A stretch of 17,430 bases of DNA. It comes from Dethiothermospora halolimnae (GTDB lineage Bacteria; Bacillota; Clostridia; Tissierellales; VENL01). Made by a program: the position numbers and the translations under genes. Numbering within the stretch: the first letter of the stretch is position 1; the number at the start of each line of letters is the position of its first letter. Below, piece by piece: positions 7,502 through 15,516 of this stretch. The DNA lies in NCBI RefSeq assembly GCF_037577855.1, contig NZ_JBAKFX010000066.1, positions 1 through 17,430 on the forward strand, in the 5' to 3' direction. The notes under the pieces were generated by a model. It ran no database searches, was not told where the DNA came from, and worked only from the letters and a program-made list of their open reading frames with translations.

Positions 7502-9748
7502 ATGGAAAAGTTAAAAAGACATATTGGAATTAATCTTATAAGTATATTTCTTGTATCAACCTCTCTTTTTATATATGAGATACTAATAACTAGAATGTTA
7601 TCATCAATATTACAATATCACTTTGTATTTTTAACAACTTCTTTAGCGATTTTAGGTATTGGTATTGGAGGTTTAATAGTATATAAAATAAAGAAAAATT
7701 ATAGTTATAGTGGATTGACTTTAGTTTTATCTCTATCATATTTAATTTGTATTTTACTTATATATAAAATGCCCTTTGTAAATTTCTTTGGTTTTTATTC
7801 TGTACTTTCAAGTATACCCTTTATAATCGGTGGAATGATATTGTCCTTAGTATTTTCAAAGCACAATAAAATCTCTAATAAGCTTTATTTCGCTGACTTA
7901 TTAGGGTCAACCCTAGGTAGCATATTGCTTATTCCATTAATGGATAATTTGGGATTTATGGCTACAGTATTTTTCATAGGTTCAATGGGTCTATTGTCAA
8001 CTTTATTATTTTCTATATGGGAAGGAATAAATAAAAAAACATATATATATGGAATTGTTTTTTTTATTCTTAGTATTTTATTAGTTGAAAGGAGTTTCCT
8101 ACTAGGAATAGAAAAAAACTTTGTATCATACTTTACAAGTCCAATAACAAGCTTAGCATATACTAAGGAGCATATCGATGAGAATGTCAATATATCATAT
8201 ACCCAATGGAACTCCGTTGCCAGGACTGATGTATTAGAGATGAATAGTGACCATAAAACTATAATAACCGACGGTGGTGCCAGTGCTCCAATGATAAAGT
8301 TTAATGGAGATTTGAAAAGTGTAGAACATCTAAAAAAAGAAATAAATTACCTACCATTTTCTATTGGAAATAATAAAGAAACTTTAATTATTGGCTCAGG
8401 GGGTGGCAAGGATATACTGTTAGCCCTTTTAGGGAAAAGTAAAAATATTGATGGAGTTGAAATCAACTCTTCGACTGTTGATGCAGTTAAACATTTTAAA
8501 GAGTACAATGGAGATATTTATAACTATAAAGGGGTAAATAATTTTGTAGATGATGGTAGAAATTTTATTGAAAAGACTAATAAAAAGTATAATAATATCT
8601 ACCTATCTATGGTTATGACCAATACGGCAAACAATGGAGGATTAAGTCTTTCGGAAAACTATATTTACACAAAGGAAGCCGTAAGGGAATACTTTGACCA
8701 TCTAGAGGATGATGGATATCTTAGTTTTATGTTTCATGGGGCTCAAGATATGACTAGAGGAATAAATACAGCTATTGAAGTCCTTTTAGAACGGGGAATA
8801 AAAAAAGAAGAGTTAACTAATTACTTTGTAGCCATTAATAATATAACTAATTCAATGGGGGAAAAACATAGATCCCGAATAAGTATGCCAGTGGTAATAT
8901 TTAAAAAAGTTCCCTTTAAAAATCAAGAATTAGATAGTATTTACAGGGAAATAATGAAACAAGATAGAGTAATAATGAACTTTCCAGGTCTTATGTCCAT
9001 AGGGATTTATGAAGCTCTTAGTGAGAATACAATAGGTTTAGAAGAACTTTATAATAAGATTCCCTTTAATAGTAAACCAGCTATAGATGATAAACCTTTC
9101 TTCTATGACTTCGAGAAGGGAATTCCCGATTCGTTAAAGGGATTATTAATTACTGTATTTGTAGTGACAATTATATTGTTTGCTTACATTATTAAGAAAA
9201 AGTCTGTGTTAAAGCCTTCAATATATTTTGGATTAATTGGGGCGGGATTTATGTTAATTGAGATTCCCCTTATACAAAAGAGTATATTATTTTTAGGTAA
9301 TCCATCAAGGTCCTTTAGTTATATATTATTTTCATTACTTCTAAGTTGTGGTATTGGAAGTTATTTAAGTAGTAAAAAAATATTTAAAACATCTATAAAA
9401 GATAGAAGAGTTATTTTTATCATAATCCCATTAATATCAGCTATACTATTAATCTTATTACCAAATGTAATTAATACATTTGTAGATGTTAGGGACATAT
9501 ATAAGTTAGCTATACTAACTGTTTTACTATTTCCCCTTGGATTTTTTATGGGAATGGCATTTCCCCAAGGAATAGCAAAACTTAGTGGTAAAGATGAAAC
9601 CTATATACCCCTTATGTGGGGGGTAAATGGAGTGATGTCTGTAACAGGTTCAGTGATTGCCTTAGCAATTTCCATGATTTTAGGATTTACAGCTGCGATA
9701 GTAGTGGGAATAATCATGTATATATTAATATTTCTCTTTAAACTATAA
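7502..9748 (+). CDS. Polytopic membrane protein with spermidine-synthase-like domain
   Basis: This 748-residue protein has three parts. About six hydrophobic segments occupy residues 10-205, including FADLLGSTLGSILLIP (130-145). A cytosolic Rossmann domain spans about 230-480, and six or seven more membrane segments run from about 515 to the end. The middle domain resembles SpeE: LIIGSGGGKD (295-304) is the nucleotide-binding loop, GVEIN (318-322) the acidic strand end, and DDGRNF (350-355) the next motif. Where spermidine synthases have an Asp-rich catalytic strand, this one reads YNNIYLSMVMT (363-373), so ordinary aminopropyl transfer is doubtful. A frame opens at 7484, but GAAGGGA (7490-7496) six bases before the ATG at 7502 favours the latter. 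The substrate is unknown and the neighbours give no clue. Confidence 0.8.
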   Translation: MEKLKRHIGINLISIFLVSTSLFIYEILITRMLSSILQYHFVFLTTSLAILGIGIGGLIVYKIKKNYSYSGLTLVLSLSYLICILLIYKMPFVNFFGFYSVLSSIPFIIGGMILSLVFSKHNKISNKLYFADLLGSTLGSILLIPLMDNLGFMATVFFIGSMGLLSTLLFSIWEGINKKTYIYGIVFFILSILLVERSFLLGIEKNFVSYFTSPITSLAYTKEHIDENVNISYTQWNSVARTDVLEMNSDHKTIITDGGASAPMIKFNGDLKSVEHLKKEINYLPFSIGNNKETLIIGSGGGKDILLALLGKSKNIDGVEINSSTVDAVKHFKEYNGDIYNYKGVNNFVDDGRNFIEKTNKKYNNIYLSMVMTNTANNGGLSLSENYIYTKEAVREYFDHLEDDGYLSFMFHGAQDMTRGINTAIEVLLERGIKKEELTNYFVAINNITNSMGEKHRSRISMPVVIFKKVPFKNQELDSIYREIMKQDRVIMNFPGLMSIGIYEALSENTIGLEELYNKIPFNSKPAIDDKPFFYDFEKGIPDSLKGLLITVFVVTIILFAYIIKKKSVLKPSIYFGLIGAGFMLIEIPLIQKSILFLGNPSRSFSYILFSLLLSCGIGSYLSSKKIFKTSIKDRRVIFIIIPLISAILLILLPNVINTFVDVRDIYKLAILTVLLFPLGFFMGMAFPQGIAKLSGKDETYIPLMWGVNGVMSVTGSVIALAISMILGFTAAIVVGIIMYILIFLFKL

Positions 9749-9766
9749 AAAAATTATGGTTTACTG

Positions 9767-9795
9767 TTGACAAATAGAATGATGGATGATACATT
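9767..9795 (+). promoter_or_regulatory. Promoter of the copAZ operon
   Basis: A perfect TTGACA (9767-9772) is followed, after 17 bases, by TACATT (9790-9795). Transcription would start near 9802, at the edge of the palindromic operator candidate. Confidence 0.65.
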
Positions 9796-9804
9796 ATAAA
9801 CAAC

Positions 9805-9827
9805 ACACCCCACGTGGGAGGGGGGTA
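9805..9827 (+). promoter_or_regulatory. CsoR-like copper operator upstream of copA
   Basis: ACCCC (9807-9811) and GGGGGGTA (9820-9827) flank the region, with a perfect 10-bp palindrome CCCACGTGGG (9809-9818) inside. CsoR-family operators are G/C-tract pseudo-palindromes of this style in otherwise AT-rich promoters. The site covers the predicted transcription start, where a repressor released by Cu(I) would act. No csoR gene is in the window, so the regulator is inferred. Confidence 0.5.
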
Positions 9828-9867
9828 AAGTTAGATTTTATAACTACAATTATTAAGGAGGGATAAC

Positions 9868-12327
9868 ATGATAAAAGAGAATTTAAAGATCAATGGTATG
9901 ACCTGTGCATCCTGTGCTAATGCTGTTGAAAAAAGTGTAGCAAAGCTTAAAGGGGTTAAATCAGCAAATGTAAATTTTGCTACTGAAAAGTTAATGGTTA
10001 ACTTTGATGATTCTAAATTATCATTAGATGATATAAAAGGGGCTGTGAATAAGGCGGGGTATAGTGCAGAAGATGATGTGGAATTAAGGGAGATAATAAT
10101 TCCCATCGGAGATATGACCTGTGCATCCTGTGCTAAGGCTGTGGAAAAGTCAATAAATAAGTTAGAGGGAATAGAAGAGGTAAATGTAAACTTTGCAACC
10201 GAAAAGGCAACAGTTAAATATAATCCATATAAAAATAGAATATCTGAGATAAAAAATGCCATAACTAAGGCAGGCTATAAGCCTTTAGAAATAAGTGCTG
10301 GGGATCAAGTGGATGAAGAAAAAAATAGAAGAGAAAGGGAAATGAAAAACCTACTTAAAAAGTTTATAGTTTCAGCAGTTTTTTCAATACCTTTATTATA
10401 TCTAGCTATGGGACATATGTTGGGATTTCCAATACCGGAAATAGTGGACCCATCCCACAATCCTGTTAACTTTGCTTTAGCTCAGTTAGTACTTACAATA
10501 CCAGTTGCAATTGCTGGAAATAAATTTTACACTGGAGGGTTCAAAGCCCTTATAAGAAGAAGTCCTAATATGGATTCGTTGATAGCTATAGGTACATCGG
10601 CAGCTATACTTTATGGTATATATGGAACGGTAAAGATTTATGAAGGCAATCTCAAGTATGCCAATGACTTATACTTTGAAACTGCAGGGGTTATTATTAC
10701 CCTTATCCTATTGGGGAAATATTTAGAATCAGTTTCAAAGGGAAAAACATCTGAAGCCATAAAGAAGCTTATGGGATTACAACCTAAAACGGCCATAGTT
10801 ATTGAAGATGGAAAGGAAGTAACGATACCCATTGAAGAGGTGGAAGTTGGAGATATAATCCTTGTTAAACCGGGAGAGAAAATACCTGTTGATGGAGTGG
10901 TAATAGAGGGTCATACTTCAGTTGATGAATCAATGCTCACAGGGGAAAGTATTCCAGTTGAAAAGGAAGAAGGAAGCAAGGTAATAGGTGCAAGTATAAA
11001 TAAAAATGGAACTATAAAGTTTAAAGCAAGCAAAGTAGGCAAAGATACTGCTCTTGCCCAAATTATAAAATTAGTAGAAGATGCCCAAGGATCTAAGGCG
11101 CCTATAGCAAAGATGGCCGATGTTATATCAGGATATTTTGTTCCAGTGGTAATAGTTATAGCTATATTATCAGGTTTAGCATGGTATTTCTTAGGTGGAG
11201 CTACAGGTATATTTGCCCTTACAATTTTCATATCAGTATTGGTAATAGCATGTCCTTGTGCTTTGGGATTGGCAACACCTACTGCTATAATGGTTGGAAC
11301 AGGAAAAGGAGCAGAACATGGAGTACTAATTAAAGGTGGGGTTCCTCTAGAGACAAGTCATAAGATAGAAACAATAGTGTTTGATAAAACTGGAACTATA
11401 ACCGAAGGAAAACCAGAGGTTACCGACATAGTTATGGCAAATGAATATAATAAAGATCAACTATTATCCCTAGCCGCCTCTGCAGAAAAGAGTTCGGAGC
11501 ATCCTCTAGGAGAGGCAATAGTTAGAGCTGCTGAAGATAAAGGATTAGAATTTAAAAAAGTAGATAATTTTCAGGCTATACCAGGACACGGAATAGAAGT
11601 TAACATTGAAGGCAAAGATATATTACTCGGCAATAAAAAATTAATGGATGATAGAAATATAAAGATCAGTTTACAGGATTCATCCGATAGACTTGCCAAT
11701 GAAGGGAAGACTCCTATGTTTATAGCTATAGACAATAATTTAGCAGGTATTATAGCGGTGGCTGATGTAGTAAAGGAAAGTAGTGAAGAAGCTATAAGAC
11801 GATTACACGATATGGGAATAGAAGTAGCTATGATTACAGGGGATAATAAAAGAACTGCGGAGGCTATAGCAAAACAAGTGGGAATAGACATAGTATTAGC
11901 AGAAGTTTTACCTGAAGACAAAGCTAGTGAAGTTAAAAAACTTCAAGACCAGGGTAAGAAAGTAGCCATGGTTGGAGATGGAATAAATGATGCTCCTGCA
12001 CTTGCCCAATCTGATGTGGGAATGGCAATAGGATCAGGAACCGATGTTGCTATGGAATCCGCTGATATAGTCCTTATGAAAAGTGATATTTTAGATGTTG
12101 TTACTGCTATACAATTGAGTAAAGCCACAATAAGAAACATAAAACAAAATCTATTCTGGGCATTTGCCTATAATACAGCGGGAATACCATTGGCAGCAGG
12201 GCTACTATATATATTTGGCGGTCCAAAGTTAAACCCAATGTTTGCGGCAGCAGCCATGTCACTAAGTTCAGTATCTGTATTGACCAATGCTTTAAGACTA
12301 AAAGGATTCAAACCATCTAATAAATAA
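9868..12327 (+). CDS. copA: Cu(I)-exporting P1B-type ATPase
   Basis: This 819-residue ATPase pumps Cu(I) out of the cell. Two N-terminal HMA domains carry GMTCASC (Cys13/Cys16) and DMTCASC (Cys85/Cys88). The catalytic core shows TGES (358-361) in the actuator, the membrane metal site CPC (462-464), the phosphorylation motif DKTGT (506-510), SEHP (543-546) in the nucleotide domain and GDGIND (703-708) in the hinge. Near the C-terminus YN and MSLSS supply the other transmembrane ligands of the Cu(I)-type P1B-1 group, which excludes Zn/Cd pumps. AAGGAGGG (9855-9862) lies five bases before ATG. The copper chaperone copZ follows 22 bases after the stop, and the upstream operator supports copper-responsive control. 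Confidence 0.97.
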   Translation: MIKENLKINGMTCASCANAVEKSVAKLKGVKSANVNFATEKLMVNFDDSKLSLDDIKGAVNKAGYSAEDDVELREIIIPIGDMTCASCAKAVEKSINKLEGIEEVNVNFATEKATVKYNPYKNRISEIKNAITKAGYKPLEISAGDQVDEEKNRREREMKNLLKKFIVSAVFSIPLLYLAMGHMLGFPIPEIVDPSHNPVNFALAQLVLTIPVAIAGNKFYTGGFKALIRRSPNMDSLIAIGTSAAILYGIYGTVKIYEGNLKYANDLYFETAGVIITLILLGKYLESVSKGKTSEAIKKLMGLQPKTAIVIEDGKEVTIPIEEVEVGDIILVKPGEKIPVDGVVIEGHTSVDESMLTGESIPVEKEEGSKVIGASINKNGTIKFKASKVGKDTALAQIIKLVEDAQGSKAPIAKMADVISGYFVPVVIVIAILSGLAWYFLGGATGIFALTIFISVLVIACPCALGLATPTAIMVGTGKGAEHGVLIKGGVPLETSHKIETIVFDKTGTITEGKPEVTDIVMANEYNKDQLLSLAASAEKSSEHPLGEAIVRAAEDKGLEFKKVDNFQAIPGHGIEVNIEGKDILLGNKKLMDDRNIKISLQDSSDRLANEGKTPMFIAIDNNLAGIIAVADVVKESSEEAIRRLHDMGIEVAMITGDNKRTAEAIAKQVGIDIVLAEVLPEDKASEVKKLQDQGKKVAMVGDGINDAPALAQSDVGMAIGSGTDVAMESADIVLMKSDILDVVTAIQLSKATIRNIKQNLFWAFAYNTAGIPLAAGLLYIFGGPKLNPMFAAAAMSLSSVSVLTNALRLKGFKPSNK

Positions 12328-12349
12328 CAATACAAGGAGGTGAAATAAG

Positions 12350-12559
12350 GTGAAGAAAATAATAAAAATTAATGGAATGTCCTGTGGACATTGTGTAGGT
12401 CATGTTGAAACTGCTCTAAAGGATATATGCGGAGTTAAATCTGTAGATGTTAATTTAGAAAATCAAAGTGCATCTGTTGAATTGGCCAATGATGTTGAAG
12501 ATAGTAAGTTTAAAGAAGCAATAGAAGAAGCAGGTTATGAGTATATTTCAGTAGAATAA
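12350..12559 (+). CDS. copZ: Copper chaperone CopZ (HMA domain)
   Basis: This 69-residue protein is a single HMA domain with GMSCGHC; Cys12 and Cys15 bind Cu(I). Such chaperones carry cytosolic copper to the HMA domains of CopA. The start is GTG, supported by a near-perfect anti-16S match AAGGAGGTGA (12334-12343), six bases upstream. That ribosome site is stronger than copA's, which would allow more chaperone than pump from the shared transcript. The gene lies 22 bases after copA with no terminator between, so it is the second gene of the operon. Its stop codon is inside the long terminator palindrome that follows. Confidence 0.95.
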   Translation: MKKIIKINGMSCGHCVGHVETALKDICGVKSVDVNLENQSASVELANDVEDSKFKEAIEEAGYEYISVE

Positions 12560-12606
12560 TTAGAAAAATATCTTGGTTTTAAAACCAAGATATTTTTCTA
12601 ATTATT
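12555..12606. terminator. Bidirectional terminator: perfect 52-bp palindrome
   Basis: Arms of 26 bases are perfectly complementary with no spacer, centred at 12580/12581 (TTGGTTTT|AAAACCAA). A-rich and T-rich ends provide T-runs in both directions. The palindrome includes the copZ stop and reaches the stop of the opposing pseudogene, so it ends both convergent transcripts. Confidence 0.88.
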
Positions 12607-13084
12607 ATTCTTCTAGTTTTACTTCATCTAAAGCTTTTTCAGCAAATTCGGTGTTAACTATCTCTTCATAAGGAGCTCTTTTATCTAACTGTCCTGCCAT
12701 CTCCATTATTTTCATCATATGATTTAATCCCTCTTCAGTTAAAACAGGATTAGGTCTCCAAGTATCCTGTTCTTTATATCTGCCAACTAAAGTTGTTAAT
12801 ACATCTAAATCAGCATCTGGGAATTGGGGTTGTAATGCCTTTGCTACTTCCTCATCGGAGTGGGATTTAACCCAAAGCATACCTTTGTAGATTGCATTTG
12901 TAAAGCTTTGAATGACATCTGGATTTTCTTCTAGATAGCTTTTAGTAGTACTGTAGCAGGTATAAGGGATATATCCTCCTTCTTTACCAATTGAAGCAAC
13001 TATATGACCTTTACCTTCTTTTTCAAGTAATGTTGCAGTTGGTTCAAATAATGTTACATAGTTATTGGTATGATACCAACGCCT
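12605..13084 (-). pseudogene. ABC transporter substrate-binding protein, C-terminal fragment (NMT1/SsuA-like)
   Basis: The minus-strand frame is open from a TAA at 13085-13087 to the stop at 12605-12607. It reads NYVTLFEPTATLLEKEGKGH (about 13063-13004), then SIGKEGGYIPYT, SFTNAIYKGMLWVKS and a C-terminal helix rich in acid residues. This is the second lobe of periplasmic-binding-type lipoproteins of the NMT1/SsuA family, which serve thiamine-precursor, sulfonate or related uptake. The signal peptide, lipobox and whole first lobe, around 180 residues, are missing, and no start with a ribosome site is seen; an internal ATG at 12880 only gives the last 91 residues. Coding similarity fades at the palindrome 13065-13079. 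No permease or ATPase gene is nearby, so insertion or deletion probably broke the operon. Confidence 0.8.
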
Positions 13085-13085
13085 T
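13055..13085. other. Candidate attachment site / insertion boundary
   Basis: TTGGTAT-G-ATACCAA (13065-13079) is a 15-bp perfect palindrome lying exactly where the substrate-binding-protein frame loses sense. Serine recombinases act on short imperfect palindromes, and one is encoded about 480 bases away. The surrounding bases (TACATAGTTAT ... ACCAACG) recur at 13555-13572 beside the recombinase stop, without the nine bases TGGTATGAT. Assignment as attL/attR is inference. Confidence 0.4.
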
Positions 13086-13213
13086 TAAACCTAGATATAT
13101 CAATGGTTTTGATTTCTGGGGTATTTCTATTTTTACTCTATAGTACTATTTAATTGATTTAAGCTTTGAAATATCGGATCAGTTACTCACAACTTAGTTT
13201 CTTGTAATTTTCC

Positions 13214-13483
13214 TTACTTTACTCTTCTTATAATAACTTCTTCATGTTTTTTAACTTCTTCTTCTATTTCGTTTAGCTTTTCAGAGTTCTGTTTATATCC
13301 ATCAAATAGAGCATCAAGCTTTTGACCATGGTCATTTTCAATTTTAATTACTGTTTTTTTAATATCACTAACTTCAGTTTTTAAACCCTTAACCTCAGTT
13401 TTTAAATCCTTAACTTCAGATTTAAACTCTGTAAACTCACTATACATTTTTTCCATTAAATTAAATATTTTTTCATTATCCAT
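13214..13483 (-). CDS. Small coiled-coil protein, function unknown
   Basis: This 89-residue protein is acidic-basic and almost entirely heptad repeat, with a tandem DLKTEVK / GLKTEVS pair near residues 26-39 and a second helix, KLNEIEEEVKKHEEVIIRRV, at the end. No catalytic motif, signal peptide or membrane segment is seen. GAAAGGA at 13491-13497 lies seven bases before the ATG. The gene is on the same strand as the recombinase and 78 bases after it, with its own promoter candidate between them. Similar short coiled-coil proteins are common in clostridial genomes and mobile DNA. A structural or regulatory role is possible, but none can be assigned. Confidence 0.65.
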   Translation of the reverse strand: MDNEKIFNLMEKMYSEFTEFKSEVKDLKTEVKGLKTEVSDIKKTVIKIENDHGQKLDALFDGYKQNSEKLNEIEEEVKKHEEVIIRRVK

Positions 13484-13515
13484 AGTATCATCCTTTCAAT
13501 AGTTATCATAGCCTA

Positions 13516-13542
13516 ATTATATCATATAAATATTCTTGTCGA
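13516..13542 (-). promoter_or_regulatory. Candidate promoter of the small coiled-coil gene
   Basis: On the minus strand TCGACA (13542-13537) and a perfect TATAAT (13521-13516) are separated by 15 bases, which is short. An 11-bp direct repeat ATATAAATATT (13524-13534 and 13542-13552) overlaps it and may be an operator or AT-rich noise. Confidence 0.35.
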
Positions 13543-13561
13543 TATAAATATTTATATATAG

Positions 13562-15082
13562 TTATACCAACGGTTTTAATTTTAAGTGTATCTCTAGATT
13601 AAACTCATCTCTTCCGGCATCCTTATCCTTTGTATATATAACTTCATCTACAATAGTTTTCAAGAACTCATTTCTCTGTTTAGCTTCTAGATTATGATAT
13701 AGTTCCTCTAAGAATTTAATATTATCATTGATTCTAGGTATAATATTATTTTCTAAATTTTTATCCTCTTGTATTTTTGATAATTTTATTTTTAAATCTT
13801 CTATATCATTTGTAACAGTAGCAATTTTATTTGATAAGGTATTCATTCTATCTAAGAAAGTATCATTATCATATATACCTTGTTCGAGTAAATCATACAG
13901 TTTTTCTTTCTGGTTAGATAGGGTATTAAGTTGTTTAATCTTGGTTTGTATTGTACCACTTATTACTTTAGAAGCAGTAGAGTCCATATTTTTTTTCTCA
14001 TGTTTAAATTCAAATTGTATTCTTTTTAATTCCTTTAAAACAGAGTCCAGTAGACGATCTTCTATTAAATAAATATAACTGGATTTTACTTTACCACAGT
14101 TTTTATAACATCTAATACTATCGGACTTATTTTTACAGGTTCTTATAGTCATTGTATTACCACAACCGCCACATTTTATTAAACCAGCTAAGGGGTTTCT
14201 GAGTTTTTTATTTGAATGAACCCTTGGGTTGTTTCTTTTTCTAGCAAATTTTTGAGCCTTTTTAAAAGTTTCTTCACTAATTATAGCCTTATGTTTACCT
14301 TCGTATATTTTCCAGTCTTTCATATCTTGAAGTTTAGATGTTTTATTTCCTTCCTTATCATATTTAAACTTTTTTTTACCCCACACTACCTTGCCAGTAT
14401 ATACAGGATTTTTTAATATTGTTCTAATAGTAGTTTTATCCCAGTTTAAATTATTATTGGCAGTAGGGATTTTATTATCTATTAGATATTTAGCAATCTT
14501 GCTATCACCAAAATTTTGATTTACATATAGGTTAAATATCAGTTTGACTACATTAGCTTGAGTTTCATCGATTACCAGTGTTTTATCTTTTTTTTCATAA
14601 CCAAAGGGAGCTAAGGAAGCTATATAATTTCCTTCTTGAAGACTTTTCATTCTTCCACGGAAAAGTCTTTTCTTTATGATCTTTAATTCTCTTCTAGACA
14701 TAAAGGCTTCGAATTCAGTATACTCTTCATCAAATTCATTGTCCAGGTCATAAACTTTAACTGGAGTAATTATCTTAGTATTATATTCCTTAAAGGTTTC
14801 GAGGATGAGTCCCTGCTCCCTCATATTGCCCCTGCCAAGTCTATCTATATCCATACATAGAACAGCATCATATTTACTGTCTTCCACTTCTTGCAGCAAC
14901 TCAATCATCTTAGGCCGTCTAGCTATAGATTCCCCTGAAACAACTTCCTCTTTTATATCTAATATATTATAATTATGTTTTTGAGCTAAAGCCAGTAGTG
15001 TTGTCTTATGCCTACTTAGAACTTCTTCTATAGACATATTTTCTTCAGCTCTCGATTTTCTTAAGTAAATACATATATTCAT
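13562..15082 (-). CDS. Large serine recombinase
   Basis: This 506-residue site-specific recombinase integrates or excises DNA through a 5'-phosphoserine link. The resolvase domain (about 1-150) starts MNICIYLRKS with the catalytic Ser10 and has DIDRLGRG (78-85). The recombinase domain follows (about 155-280, including APFGYE and ILKNPVYTGKVVWGK). A zinc ribbon uses CGGC (304-307) and Cys325/Cys329, and a coiled coil fills about 335-470, as in phage and transposon integrases. A longer frame begins at 15097, but AAAGGTGA (15087-15094) just before the ATG at 15082 favours that start. All catalytic motifs are intact. It probably mobilised the element that broke the substrate-binding-protein gene. 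Confidence 0.93.
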   Translation of the reverse strand: MNICIYLRKSRAEENMSIEEVLSRHKTTLLALAQKHNYNILDIKEEVVSGESIARRPKMIELLQEVEDSKYDAVLCMDIDRLGRGNMREQGLILETFKEYNTKIITPVKVYDLDNEFDEEYTEFEAFMSRRELKIIKKRLFRGRMKSLQEGNYIASLAPFGYEKKDKTLVIDETQANVVKLIFNLYVNQNFGDSKIAKYLIDNKIPTANNNLNWDKTTIRTILKNPVYTGKVVWGKKKFKYDKEGNKTSKLQDMKDWKIYEGKHKAIISEETFKKAQKFARKRNNPRVHSNKKLRNPLAGLIKCGGCGNTMTIRTCKNKSDSIRCYKNCGKVKSSYIYLIEDRLLDSVLKELKRIQFEFKHEKKNMDSTASKVISGTIQTKIKQLNTLSNQKEKLYDLLEQGIYDNDTFLDRMNTLSNKIATVTNDIEDLKIKLSKIQEDKNLENNIIPRINDNIKFLEELYHNLEAKQRNEFLKTIVDEVIYTKDKDAGRDEFNLEIHLKLKPLV

Positions 15083-15115
15083 AGAATCACCTTTCATTTA
15101 TTAGCTATTAATAAT

Positions 15116-15145
15116 ATTATACAGTATTATCCATATGTAAGGCAA
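15116..15145 (-). promoter_or_regulatory. Promoter of the serine recombinase
   Basis: On the minus strand TTGCCT (15145-15140) and a perfect TATAAT (15121-15116) are 18 bases apart, which places the transcript start about 25 bases before the recombinase ATG. Confidence 0.6.
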
Positions 15146-15425
15146 TTTATGTTTTAGATGGTGAGCTTCAAATCAATAATATTAACTTTTATATTTAAAA
15201 AAGTCACAGAGGAAAATGTCGAAAGATGATGAATGAAAATTGAAGGAGTTGTCATGTTTTGGTAGAAATCATTATAATATGTGCCTGAATTAATAAAGAA
15301 TTAAAATAAACTCAGATATTTATATGAAAAGAATGTTATATATAGAAAAGTATTAGCGACATAATTAGTCATTAAATGTGATTATTAAGAAGCATTAGGG
15401 ACATAAAATAGACGGAAATATTTGA
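15146..15425. other. Non-coding junction between recombinase and first cassette
   Basis: No open frame with a ribosome site is seen on either strand. The right half holds two degenerate copies of the cassette boundary motif (see 15352-15439). The left half shows no recognisable gene or strong hairpin. Confidence 0.5.
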
Positions 15426-15439
15426 GTTAGGCGACAGAA
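15352..15439 (+). repeat. Three degenerate boundary motifs; attI-like candidate
   Basis: ATTAGCGACATAA (15352-15364), ATTAGGGACATAA (15394-15406) and GTTAGGCGACAGAA (15426-15439) repeat in direct orientation, 42 and 32 bases apart. The last contains a perfect GTTRRRY core, and no RYYYAAC partner lies upstream. A lone core site with upstream direct repeats is the layout of integron attI sites. The copies could also be worn cassette boundaries. Confidence 0.45.
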
Positions 15440-15516
15440 TTAATTAGTTTTTTGCAAAATTTTCTTATATTGATTTAATAATATAAGAAAAGGAATGATA
15501 TATTTGAATTTGTGGG

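Noticed and set aside
9831..10262. Open frames on the minus strand across copA (also at 10638-10832, 10911-11231, 11571-11921 and 11943-12140)
   Set aside because: They are complementary-strand shadows of a certain P-type ATPase and have no ribosome sites or recognisable domains.
12605..12880. A 91-residue free-standing minus-strand gene starting at ATG 12880
   Set aside because: The same frame continues upstream with clear substrate-binding-protein sequence to about 13063, so this is the tail of a truncated gene and not a small gene.
13085..13150. Minus-strand sequence partly resembling the recombinase 3' end (about 29 of 39 bases)
   Set aside because: Both are AT-rich, frames do not stay aligned and upstream stops occur, so a second recombinase remnant is not supported. 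Only the tighter match at 13055-13081 was kept.
13381..13440. Repeated TTTTTAAA/TAACTTCAG units that look like a tandem array
   Set aside because: They encode the heptad repeats of the coiled-coil protein; repeat length and divergence do not suit CRISPR or a regulatory array.
13524..13552. Direct repeat ATATAAATATT, two copies 18 bases apart
   Set aside because: It is low-complexity AT sequence in a promoter region, noted in the promoter entry but too weak to call an operator or att site.
15146..15300. Possible small genes between recombinase and cassette (e.g. ATG after GAAGGAG near 15241)
   Set aside because: The frame ends after a few codons, and no other frame on either strand is long enough or has a suitable start.
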